This document shows positions 31,457 through 43,800 of a DNA stretch of 64,000 nt, one piece after another; position 1 is the stretch's first letter; every line of letters begins with the position of its first letter. Below the pieces are notes generated by a model, which was not told the origin of the DNA, did not search any database, and worked only from the letters and a program-made list of their open reading frames with translations. Origin of the DNA: Acanthaster planci. Its lineage: Eukaryota > Echinodermata > Asteroidea > Valvatida > Acanthasteridae. The position numbers and the translations under genes were made by a program. The stretch lies in the NCBI RefSeq assembly GCF_001949145.1, contig NW_019091631.1, positions 261,267 through 325,266 of the forward strand. Direction: 5' to 3'.

Positions 31457-34400
31457 TTTTTCACGCACGTTTGGGGTTAGGGGTGAGGGATAAATGAAAA
31501 TGTCGATTTTATAGCAGTTTTTCTTCTTTTCATTTTTCTACAGGGAATTTCACTAGGTTTGGAGTCACAAGCGTGTAAATATTCCAGAGTTTATTTTTCT
31601 TCCCGCCAAGATGTAATATAATTAGATGACATTATTGTAATTTTTCAGAACATTGGTGCTGACGTCCCAGTTACGAAGCAATTCCTCCACATGAGACCTT
31701 GAAAACTGTACAAATGTCCATAGTGCTATTTTTATTTTGTTTTTACTTACTTCATGTATATCTTCAAAGATTAGATTCCTAAAATTGTAATCAAATGAGA
31801 ATTTGTCTCGCGTGAAATGAAATAGGTGGTGAAATAAAATGGCTGGTGAAATAATGGTCCCTGAACATTGGTGAAGGTTTGTTTGACCCGTGATGTTCAT
31901 GGTGTTCTTACACATAGCCAAGTAGAGGTTGAGCAGCTCAACTTGACTGGATTTTGTGTAGTTTGACTAAACTTTGACAAGGGACCAAGCAATCAATTAC
32001 ATCGTGCTTAATACTATTCCAAGACTCCAAGTGAATTTCGTTATTTGCTTCAAAAGCATTTTGTTGTCAGCCAGTGAATAATTGCATTCTTCCAAGGAAA
32101 CAAAATCCGGTTTTTAAAAGTCCAAGTTTTCTTCAAAATGTGCATGAAGTATTTTGAACAAATGGGGTCATCTTGAGAATGCGTGGTCAGTAATGCATGT
32201 TTGCGATTTCTGTGGGTTTTGGCTTTGTTTTATTCTGGGTTTTCAAAGTTGACCTGGTAACATTCAGTAACACAGTGCTGTAAGACAGTACTTTCTGTGA
32301 CAGAGACACTGTGTAAAACAGCATTTGCAAATGGAATCTGAGGAGTTTTGGTTCTGCAAGTAACAAGAATGTGTAAGAAGCTGTCATACTGTGCCAACCT
32401 GCCTCCTCGGGTTTTTTTCCAGTTTGTCTTTTCCAAGTGTATCTTTTTAAACTGCATCAGATTTGTTTCAATACACTGACCAGTAAGGTGTGAATATTTA
32501 ATGACTATTTTCGTTTCTCAGTTTTTCTTTTTCTAGTTTATTAAGATGAGAAATCACATAAATAAATTGAATCAGTTGTGCAGTGATATACATAAAGTAT
32601 CTTGCCCCAAGAACAGCTGCAGACGGAGGTGAAGATTTTACCTTTGCTTTCTTATATTACCTCAGATCTTAGGCCATTTGAGTACCTCATTCTGCCACAC
32701 AGACCAATGCAAGCTGTTGATTTTAATGTTGAGTCCATTACATGCGTATTCATTAAAATACTTTTTTCATGATAATGTAATTCCCACCTTTTTAAGCTTT
32801 AAAGAATTTGATGTACAGAATGAATGACTTGGAGCAAAACTTACACTCTGCTGTATTCCAAAAAAAAAATGCAAATCAGTTTTACTGCATAGTTTCCCCT
32901 GATGTTGTGTCATTTACTTCAAATATTACTTGTGCTTTCTTTATCACATTTTTTGTCTTTCTGAAGATATTTATTTTGTCTTTCGAAGCCAGCAAAGAGG
33001 TAATATAGGAGAGTCCGAATAAAATACATACAGAGTGTCTGCTTATGATTCAGGCATCAAGAGATATAGTTTCTGGTGTCAATGTTAATATCATTGGTGA
33101 ATTGTTTATAGCAGAGGTTTGTTGGTGCTTAGAAACATGGATGAAATATTTTTCTTTATCCGGTTTGTTAGTATGACATCATTGCAACTCAATTGAGAGC
33201 CTCTTTCAAAGTGGCAGTGGAATGGTTGGAACTGGAACTTGAGAAATGTAAGGTTGGCGTATCATGCAATGATTAGCTCTTGTAATCTGTAGAATATGCG
33301 TGTCCATGAAGCAGTTATTAATGAACCTAGTTGATCTGGTGTATGTGCTGCCAATATTGACATCGATAAGTCTTTCATTTCCAATAGGTTATCAAATGGT
33401 GCTTCAAGCAGAAGTATCGAGTCAGTCAAGATTTCCTTTTTGCTCATATTCCATAAGCTGCTTTCCTGATTCATTCCTGAATATTCAGAGATGTGTACCG
33501 AGGTGGTTCCATGTTCTGCTGTAATGCCCAAGTTAACTAACTTTTGATAATGCCAATGTGGAAACCCGTGTGAACAGTTTTAATGGTTAACCAGGGCCCA
33601 ACAGAACCAAATTTATTGGCTTGATTCTTAGAGTGTTTACAAATTGTAGAATCCTAGTCTTGGATCTAGACCTGCATGGTATCACAACAGAACACCCCAT
33701 TTATGATTTACTTTTTTCTTTACATGATAAAGTATAAGGGCATATGATTTCAATTTTTTTTATGTGCCTCTTTTAGAACTGGCCCGACCAGACAGAATTC
33801 AAATCTCATTTAGCCAGCTCCTCGTGAGGCCGAACCAAGGAGATTGGGTTGCAAAATTGTAAATAACTGTTGATAATGAACAGTATTTATTTATAAATAT
33901 ATATATTCAAAAAATAAGTTTGGGTTTTTTGCTGCATATTGGCTGAGGGTCTATCACAAGCGAGCTTTAGGGAGATAATATTATGCATGAATAGTGTGCC
34001 CATAGATCACATTAATTGAAATATAGCTTTTATATGTTTATGAAATGTTTGAGAATGTAGCATTTTTAGTTAATGTATGGTTTCCTGATTTGCCTTAATA
34101 ATCAGTATTGCATTCACTGAATTTGTATTCCTAAAAGCCAAGTTTCATGGAAACATTTTCAAAAGCAGCAAATAAAGTTTTCTGACTTCTGGATACCAAC
34201 AAAACTTATCCCTTGAAATAACTGAGATGGTCTAGGCTAGGTTTTTTTTCTCAGGAAGAAAAAAATCTAGAATAAACAGTTGAAGAATAGAGGCACAGCT
34301 TGCATCCAGCAGTGTTTTGGGCGTAAAAGAAGTCTCAACTTGCTTAAAGTTCAAGAAATGTCATTGAAGAAATAAAGCTGAATAAGGACAAATATTAAAT

Positions 34401-37400
34401 TCACTTGTAAGTTTGGCTTTTATTGATTGGTTGGTGGGTAAATCTGAGGCACACCTCTTCAGAAAAGTGAAAATAAAAACGTATTTGACGAGCATAATAC
34501 AGGTAATCTTTAAAGGGTACTGCTCTTTCCACATATACAGCAACCCTGACAGTGAAATAAGATCTTCCAATCCTATATATTCCGATATAATTTGTTTCAA
34601 TTCTAAACTTTTATCTACTAGTAAACCTTTGAACTTCATAAACGATAAAATAAAGTCTTCTTTTGTTTTAATTGCTAGCCCTCGACATTTTAACCGAATG
34701 TTAGTAACTAGAGCTAGAAAATAATACAACACAGTTCATATGTCATAAATGAGACCACTCCCAAAACCAGTCATGAGTAACAGGGTGAATAGAGACAAAG
34801 GATTGCTTTTGTAAATTTGCTGCAGTCCATTTAAATAGGCTCTGTCTTGAAATTCAGACTTGACGTATTTTGTTGGTCTTGTGATGGATTTTAAGAGGAC
34901 CTAACTGTAATACTTCCTTGTATAGACTGATAGGAAACTTAAAAATGATGGGGGGGGGCATGTGTCTAGTGATAACAAGGTCTAAGAATGAAACAAAATA
35001 TTAAAGCCTTGCTTATATAGATGAAAAAACCAATTTAAAGTACAGCACAGTATTTTTATAGAAAAGAAAGCTCATTTCAGTTGGTGAAAATATGAGTAAT
35101 AACCGCTCCTATTTAGCATTTTGGTTTTGATTTTCCTTTTTTTGGGGGGGGGCAGGAAACACTAGATAGCCAAATTTTAACACATCAATCAAGCACCAAT
35201 GGTGGAATTATTTTCTAAGTGGGGGCCAGTTGTTAGACCATCAGGCATCAGCTATTAAATAGGTTGATCCATGCTGTCCCATCCAATTACAGGACCTGCA
35301 AAGATGCCCCACCCCCCATTTCCACGGCCAGTGTGGTACAGGGATTCCCTTTGCATCCTTCAAGCACGATACCCAAATACTAAAATATTTACTGTAACTT
35401 AGCAATAAAGAGAAACATTTCTCTGCATTTTACTTAAACCTATCCAAAACATGTTTTAAGGACAGACATGGCGGTGAAAGCCTAAGTATGTTAAAATGAA
35501 ACTGTTTAAAAAGAACAAAATTTCTCCAAGATCCTTGTCCATTAAAAAGGCTGCTCGGCAAGAAAATGAACTTCTGGGACATCTGGACAAACCAGACTCC
35601 ATTTTTAGTCAGTTGCTAGCGTGACATATCTCTTGTCAGTTTCAGAGAAGTAGAAAAGACAGAGATTTTACACGTGATATTGGCCTCATGCACAGCCCAC
35701 AAGAGTGCATTGTCATCTGTCTGGGCTGTGGATAACTGTCATCATTTCAGACATTTTGTAATTTCACATCCAATGCAACTAATGCCCATTAAGCTCCGGA
35801 AATATATGATATAAACCATGAAGTGCTTAGATCTCATCCGGGAAGACCTTATTTGATCTGGCTAGCTCTGACGAGATTAGTAAGATCTAGCTGGGTCTAT
35901 GATAGTCTTGAGCTCTGGAATGAAGACCAAAGTTGAAACTAAATAACTTCCTCTTCTTTTCAAAGAAATAACTTTCTTCTCACATCAACCTGGACTGATG
36001 GTGTTCTATGCAGAGCCATTTACAGAATCTCACCAACACCGTCTCATTCACATTGATCATCACTTGGCTACTGCCTTACAGGTACCACGCTGTCACTGTC
36101 AATCAATTACTAAAGTTTCCTCAGCGCTTTTTTGGGGGGGGGATTTTTTGGAACAAACTTCTCCCCCCCCCATTTTTTTTTAATTACATGCAGAAGTTAT
36201 CGGAAAAAAAAGACGAAACAATCAGTTCTGCTCACCTCTGCATATTTACAGGACAAAAAAGTAAAAACAGGTTATCACAACATGATTTTGTTGCCCTGTT
36301 GCTAACATAAAGGCCAAGCTCTCTTTCGAGACTGTGCATTATCCATTGACATTTCTTCCAGCCAGTGGTGTGCAAACTATTAACAAACTGTGGTTGAAAG
36401 TGACTGCAAAAACAAATGAATACATGTATTTCACTTATACCAAAAATATCTTGGAATTATAAAATTGGATTATCAGCCCCAAAACCTAAATGAGAATACC
36501 TTCCTTAGCATGTATAAATGTGCAATTATGGACACCATGGTGACATCTGAGCCAAGTTACGTCCAACCACATGAACTGGGGTTTGATGAACACACAACTA
36601 AAAGGCCAGTATTAGAACAGCTTTGGGGCAATTCCACTGAACAGAGAGTGGAAAGGTTGTGTCAACTTGTAAGAATAACAATGCCAAAGTTGAATCAGTG
36701 TGTATGGATATGCCTAAACTAAAAAAATGGAGATTTCTGATCTTGCATGACTATTCCAAGTAAATTCGGCCTGTGAACAAGTACGATGCTTTTGGTCATG
36801 CAATTAGTTGCTTACAGTCTCTGTTACAATACATTAGACAGGGGCTGTGTTAGCACAAACTTCATGAGTGTGCTTAAGACAGCTATGAAATTACTGACCC
36901 ACAGAAAGATTTCTGACAACTGCTTTCCTGATTTCAAGACACAGGGGGGAGGATAAATTGAGCATGGAAGCAAAGCAAGCAACAGCAGTGTTTACACATA
37001 GAGGGCGCTCTTTCAATTCAAGATAACAAGTGAGCTCTTTTGAGATGCCCTATTCGTGCTCATCGATTAGAAGCAATGGCATAACTATGGGGTAGGGAGT
37101 TGATTCAAAATCTGGCCGAGAAATTTGTCAATCCATTCAACTGTTCATTTGAAATCTTGGTGTAAATGAAAATTTCACACAGGCCACTTTTTCAGGCAGT
37201 GCCCCATGAAAGAGAATGTGCACCAGTAAGTGTAGGCCGACCAAAACATGTAACCATGATTGCAACACTGATTCTAAGTGACACTGCCATGCTCAGATCT
37301 TCATATATGAGACAATTTTTAATGATAAATGCATGCTGCAAACACTGTTCTCTGGGTGAGGGTGCAAAAAGTTTTCATAGCAGGTCTGCATTGTGGGAAA

Positions 37401-37545
37401 AAAGAGGACATTTCTTCCGGAACACAGAAGGTACCTCTTTCGACTCTGAAAGAACACTTTAGCACTTACCTATTTTAACAGCACAAGTCTGCAGATTTTG
37501 CATAGCTGTCAAGATAAAAAGTCCTTGAAGGTGCTATTTTATAAT

Positions 37546-37551
37546 TTTATT
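37546..37551 (-). terminator. Candidate GNS poly(A) signal
   Basis: AATAAA on the minus strand lies about 120 bases beyond the GNS stop codon, at a typical distance for a short 3' UTR. Confidence 0.5.
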
Positions 37552-37673
37552 TGAAGCAAGCAGCACACAAAACCTTGCACAGTAACGGTGAGCAGCACAA
37601 CTTCATTAGGATGGCATTAACTTTTGTGGAGTGGCCTGCCCTCTTATCGCCAAACCCCGGGGAACACCGCCCT

Positions 37674-37841
37674 CTAATGTCTTGTGTGTGGTGGGATGAG
37701 CTGACGACAGTTGTCTCCCTTGCAGAGTTGAAGCAGGACTAGCAGTTTGTGCATGGCAGCCAGGTCGGGCGGTTTGACCGACTTGATGGTATTGGTCAGC
37801 TGGTGAGGGTCTTTATTCAGATCATAGTATTCTTGGAAAGA
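37674..37841 (-). CDS. GNS: GNS terminal exon
   Basis: The acceptor is catttttcag and the exon is phase 0. It reads [17 protein letters not shown] and continues to [11 protein letters not shown] before TAG. The Y-D-L-x-x-D-P-x-Q-x-T-N block and the L-Q-x-C-x-G-x-x-C-R ending match the GNS C-terminus. It lacks the vertebrate basic extension after that point. Confidence 0.93.
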   Translation of the reverse strand, partial: SFQEYYDLNKDPHQLTNTIKSVKPPDLAAMHKLLVLLQLCKGDNCRQLIPPHTRH

Positions 37842-40800
37842 CTGAAAAATGAAACATGGCAGAAAAGTGAGAAGAGTCAATGGCACTCTTGTGTGAGGAA
37901 AGAGCTGCAAGAAATGTCAATGTGAAATCCACACTGCCATCAAACTTGAGAAAAAATGATCTCAGTAATTTGAAAGTCTGCCTGGTTCACTGTGAAGATT
38001 GAGAGGTTGATACCTAGCACTCATCTAAGAATGACTTCCCAAGGCTAAATTTAATACTCAAATGTTCTGTAAGTTGTCTCAATTTCACAACTTATTGATT
38101 GAATTTGCTGACAGACCTCCCCCTCAACCCCCAAAGTCATACATTCTACTTGCTACATGCAACCCCACTGGTAGTGTAAAAGCCAATCAAATCCTGAATG
38201 CTTGTCCTCTGGCAGCTGAACAGTCGCACAAGAAAATTCTGCAGTTGTCTTGTGAAACCCTGTTACTATTTATTCAGTAATTACAACCTGAACAACTATG
38301 TGAACAGTACCTCCTCGTCCTTTAATTCGCAATACTCATAGTTGGACTTAGTGTCTATATGCCGTAGGCAGCTGTATGTGTTGTTTCGGCTATCTTCACA
38401 CACACAGTCAGGGTAACATTGCTGTATTGTGTCATCAACAAGCAATAACAGGAAGGAAAAGAGACATAGTTTGTAACCAAATCTACAAAACCTTTGCCAA
38501 CTCTTTCTCAAGGCATGGCACTTAACTGGTGCAAAGACGGCAATTATCTGGTCTGATGTGGTTTGAGGTCACATTCACATTTCTTGATTTCTCAGCATTT
38601 CCATAAGAAAAGCTTGAGTTTCACTGAGTTTGCAAGTTTATGCACACAAGATGACTGCCAAATCCACGGAACAAACGTTGACCAAGGTAGAAACTTGGGT
38701 CTATTCAATGTGCCATGAGAGAGAGACGGCAATTTAGAATAGCTGTTAACTGGAAAATCTAAAGGCATTTAATCTTGATACTTTCTCTGCCAGATTCTGA
38801 TTGGCAAATAGAAAGCACCACGACAACTGCCTCTAGCCTTATCCAGCAATCAGCATGTTGACTGATATTGACCATAGTACCTCAGAGTCGCTAATTTCAC
38901 AATACATGGAGCTGACGCCAGGGTGGATTGAACGAAGGCAGGAGTAAGTGTTGTTCTTACTGTCCTCACAAACGCAGTTTGGGAAGCAGTCCTGATGAGT
39001 CAAAGCCCATGGTCCAAGCAAAGTATGAGCAGTAGCAGAAAAGAAATGGAAGCAATTTTGATGGTTTCTACGATATCGTCACGATGCAACTTTTTTGTGA
39101 TGAGCCTTCAAGTAAATCCCTAAGATCATTTTAACACCAATTTTGTTAAAACTGGACACACTGTTCTGGCTAGATTCCTTTTTTTCCCAAGACAGGTCAG
39201 CCCAAAGGTTAACTTTCTCACTGACAATTTCAATGGGCCATGGGCAAATGGGCCGTCATGTACTGTAGATTACTGTAACAACAAAATTCTACATCAGATT
39301 GAAACTTGGCAGATGTGCCAGATTCCAAAAAGATTGGCATGGGACAGCCAAGGTTTTCTTTTGGGGGGGGTACAATTCTTTTCTTTAAATCTCAGTTTCT
39401 TTCGCAAGTGTCGTGTGGGCTTTGACATGGCCCAAATTACTTGCAGCATCTCATCACATTTCATCGTCCTTTGAGGTAAAAGCAAAGAACTGATTTTGAT
39501 GTTATAAGTGGTAATTGTTAGAAAGCTGGTGGACGGCCAGAGCAAGACAGTACAACATAAAATCAATGATTTTAGAAAGCGTGATATGAACATTGCAAAA
39601 TAAGAGAGAAGATAAAGCTGGGTTGTTTTTCTAAACAGTCTTTATCATTACTACTCACTATATGAAATGTCGTCACATTGTCTTGATATCCATCGGTATA
39701 CATATATCCAAGTGCAATGACCATTTTTGCATGAATGACCAATACCACCTCCAATGTTCACAGGGCTTGATCTTAAATGCAAATACTCAATCACCCAGTG
39801 GGTTCAGGCGGTGATGCATTAGGAATAATTCAGAGACAAATTTTCTCTTGGAAGTTAGAGTCGAAGTCTTTTGACTTGCCAAACGGTGAGGTTTGAGCAC
39901 ACACTGAACATCACCATTTCCATCTATTTATCAAACTATAATGATATTATTTCTTTGTCGTTCACTGTGTTTTACTTAAGACTGGTCTTAAGGGACTTGT
40001 GATGGACACGACTACAACGCTGGATGAGAGTGTTTTCAATAGCTTTATGTACTGATGATGTACGACAGTGTTTACGGCAGTGCATGGTGAGATAGAATGA
40101 GGGTCATTAACCCTAACCCTACATAATACCACAAATTACTACTTGTAGTAAAATGTAGTAATCAGTGCTGCCGCTTGTAAGAGGACATGACCGTGTTGTT
40201 CTCTGAAGCCATAAAATACGATAGAAGAGACAATGTACCATACAGTGCTGTGGCACTATGAATGTATGGCTTTATTGTTCTCTGTATGAGTAACAATGGA
40301 AGTAACCTAGCCAGAAGTAGTGATCTGTAGCGCTAGGTCCTTCAGGCTCAGACTATTACTTAGTATTTTGTAGTACTGAGTACTGTAAGCCAAACAATAT
40401 GCTTGGCAGTTAGGGTTAATGTATATTATGCTATCATAAGTACATGAGTATGATTATATTTGTTTCAAATAGGAAGGAAGTTCTTTTGTGTAACCGTCAT
40501 TTTGAATCTTCCAGGGAAATTATCCACCACAACTGGAAAAGGTTAAAATCGTGCCTTTCACTTTCTTGTGATCAAATGTAACTTGCACATGCACTATTTA
40601 TCCTACTTGTGGCAGACGATGACCCCCCGTTCTATCCCACCATGCACTGCGATAAACAAAAGTAATGCGTCATCAGTACATACACGTATGACCATTAATG
40701 CAACACAATCTCAAGCATCAGTGTCAATTGCATAAACTGATTCGAGGAAGGATGAGAAAAGTAAATGTTTGATTTGGCTACTTTTGCAGTCTAAACCCCG

Positions 40801-43800
40801 AAGCAGCTTGCAAGTAACATTGGCAAATCTGTGACAACTAAAACAAACACAGAGAGACATACAGAAATGTCCATACAAATTTGGTTTCAACTTACAGCAC
40901 AAAGGTCAGTATTTTTACAACCAAAATCTCCATGTGGCAACCACTCTCCCGAGTGTTCTATCAAGAAATCCCGACTCCCCGCAGGCGACTAGGTTGTGCA
41001 GTGGAGGGAAACAAAGTGAAACACTGTTTACGTGTCAGTTTCATGGACAAAAAGGGGTCGTACTGCCTTACAAGAGCACTTAAATGTGTCTTCCTCCACG
41101 AACAAGATTCAAAGTTGAGGACAATTTCCAGGTAAATTAATTGACTCATCAATCTAATTTATATTTCTAGTTATGACAATGTTCAAAAGATTTATATGAC
41201 ACCTAATTTAAATCGGACCACATTGAAGATTACATGCCATGTAAACATTGTAAAAGAAAACAAACTATCTTTAGTTTTGGGGAAATGAAAATGAACTGAT
41301 TTCCCAAAGTGGAGGCATGAATTTTGTTTGATTTTATTAAAAATTTTCTAAAGTTGTCCTGAAGACATAGTTTTGGTTTTCAATAAGTGCTACATCAAAT
41401 TACTGAAAATATATAGTACCACTAAGAATATAAAAACTAATAAACTAAAATGCAACCTGCTAAAATTGATGAGAAACCTACATCCTGTAGGTTTAGAAAA
41501 CAGTCCCTAACTCTGAATTTCAAATCACATTGGTGCCTAGGGAAACAGAGTAGGCCTTTATCAACTTACTGTGTGTGGATCTGTGTTGGGACAATCTTCA
41601 ACTGTATTTTCTTCTTTGTTCTTAGTAAGGCAGTCACGTTTATCTTCATCTGATTCTGTTATGTTTGGAATCTGATTAATAAAAATTATTTCACAAAAAG
41701 AGTGAGCCGTCCCTCCTTTAATCCGTTCCTCTACACTTTGGTGTAATTTTTGTGCTGTATTTTGACACGAGAAAAAGTTGAAACATTCCAGTTGTAAAAT
41801 TACAATGCATACAAAGTTGATGAGTTTCATTGCATGTTAGTCAAGGTTATTTTTATCATGGTGCACTTAAGGTCAAATCACCGGCCTACAGAGGGCAGTA
41901 ACACAAGCAGCCATGGGAAATGCCTGCAGCTGCTAGCCATTGTGGCTTTCATAAGAGCACATGTATATTCAGTCACAGTCACAACGTTTGGCCACTCAGG
42001 CTCATGACAAGTGAGCACCAAATGACATATGCAAATGAGATTAATAGAAACTGCATCCGAACGACTTGGGTATGGCCAGTAATTACGCACATGTCTATGG
42101 AAACTATTGCCTAATGTTTCAGTACAGATTTTAGCCACACAACGCAGATGCACTTTCTAATGGGAAGAATGCTGTTTGAGGAACAAACAACACAGAGGGA
42201 CATTGTGCGGCATTATGCAGCTTACCAAAATGGGCACCAGTGATATCCCGTCTACATTCTGTGGGGCTGGGTCACCAGCTAGATGTACTATCGTTGGCAT
42301 GATGTCAATATTCACGGCGATGTGGTCCGTCACGGTGCCAGCCTTAATCTTGGGACCACGAACCAGCAGGGGCACCCTGATGTCAAACTCGTACAATTGT
42401 CGCTTATCCATTGGAAGTGAAAATTGGCCTGACAGTCAAAGTGAAAAAAAAAGTTCTGTACCAATCTTTATTTGAGATTTGAAGCTTTTCATGGTGGAGG
42501 TAGCTAGTAAACCAGATAGGTTTGTGGTGACACCATGGAGATATCTCTTTTTCAGCATGTGGGATTCTGAAAAGAACCGCTGGTACTCAACATTTCGGAC
42601 TGTCTGAAGCGTTGAGTACTATTAAGCTGGAAATAGGCCCTCAGTTACGGTTCCAATTGTATTAAAAAAGCAGAATCCACAAAAATGTTACTCTCATGAA
42701 AGAGTTTAAAAGTTCAACAGGCTGAGGATCAATTTTAATGTCTCTGCTAACCGTGAAACGCTGTGCTTATTGTTAACATTCTGCATATACAGTGCCAGCA
42801 AAAACATTCTGCACTATGTAAGCACAGAAAAGATGCATCATGCAAGCATGAAATATGCTCATCATTAAAAAGGAATTTTTCTGCTGTGGTAAGCAGGTGC
42901 TTTTGCACTGGCAAAGGATTTTCAGCTAAAACTGATTCATTAATCAGTCAAACAAGTAATTAACACAGTAGCTGGATTGTCCAATAAGAGTGACAGGAAC
43001 ACCTCACCTAGATGATAACCATTGTCTGAGGTGAAGATGAAANNNNNNNNNNNNNNNNNNNNNNNNNNNNNNNNNNNNNNNNNNNNNNNNNNNNNNNNNN
43101 NNNNNNNNNNNNNNNNNNNNNNNNNNNNNNNNNNNNNNNNNNNNNNNNNNNNNNNNNNNNNNNNNNNNNNNNNNNNNNNNNNNNNNNNNNNNNNNNNNNN
43201 NNNNNNNNNNNNNNNNNNNNNNNNNNNNNNNNNNNNNNNNNNNNNNNNNNNNNNNNNNNNNNNNNNNNNNNNNNNNNNNNNNNNNNNNNNNNNNNNNNNN
43301 NNNNNNNNNNNNNNNNNNNNNNNNNNNNNNNNNNNNNNNNNNNNNNNNNNNNNNNNNNNNNNNNNNNNNNNNNNNNNNNNNNNNNNNNNNNNNNNNNNNN
43401 NNNNNNNNNNNNNNNNNNNNNNNNNNNNNNNNNNNNNNNNNNNNNNNNNNNNNNNNNNNNNNNNNNNNNNNNNNNNNNNNNNNNNNNNNNNNNNNNNNNN
43501 NNNNNNNNNNNNNNNNNNNNNTGTATGTGGAATCAAGGAGCTTCTTGCTATCTAAGGTGTCCACAATGTTCTTGACCATGTCATCAACGGAAAGAAGGGT
43601 TCTCCATCTGATTGGAAATCAGAACTAAAAATTAAAGATGCTGCCGAAGTTGCTCGACTGTAAATATTACCATCCACATTTACATGCATGTGAAAGTTAT
43701 CTCAACCATGTACATGTACGTGTAAGTCCTGAGATCTCCAAGTCACAAACGTGTCACTTGTTCGAATGTTTGTAACTGTAGATGATTAAGAGACAATTAA

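Larger units (their letters stand above)
31129..37673. other. Tail-to-tail intergenic region and 3' UTRs
   Basis: The 6.5 kb between the ADAMTS stop and the GNS stop has no frame with recognisable similarity. It is AT-rich, with low-complexity stretches such as 33,880-33,915 and an imperfect inverted G/C-run pair near 36,120-36,180. The 3' UTRs of both flanking genes must lie at its edges. Confidence 0.7.

Noticed and set aside
39655-39750. Minus-strand frame ending N-V-T-T-F-H-I at a good gtgagt donor, as a possible GNS exon
   Set aside because: No credible acceptor lies upstream and it does not align to GNS. The tentative exon at 41,570-41,671 already joins well to the duplicated exons.
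40961-41152. Minus-strand S-W-R-K-T-H-L as the missing GNS piece
   Set aside because: Only W-R-K matches by chance. No L-V-E-Y follows and splice sites are lacking.
41930-42030. Minus-strand [11 protein letters not shown] as the missing W-R-x-D-x-L-V-E-Y piece
   Set aside because: The spacing is off by one, the W-R is absent, and there is no usable donor after it.
42940-43579. Open frames of 177-198 codons across the 479-N gap
   Set aside because: The N run creates the apparent length. Only the short flanking GNS pieces are real coding sequence.
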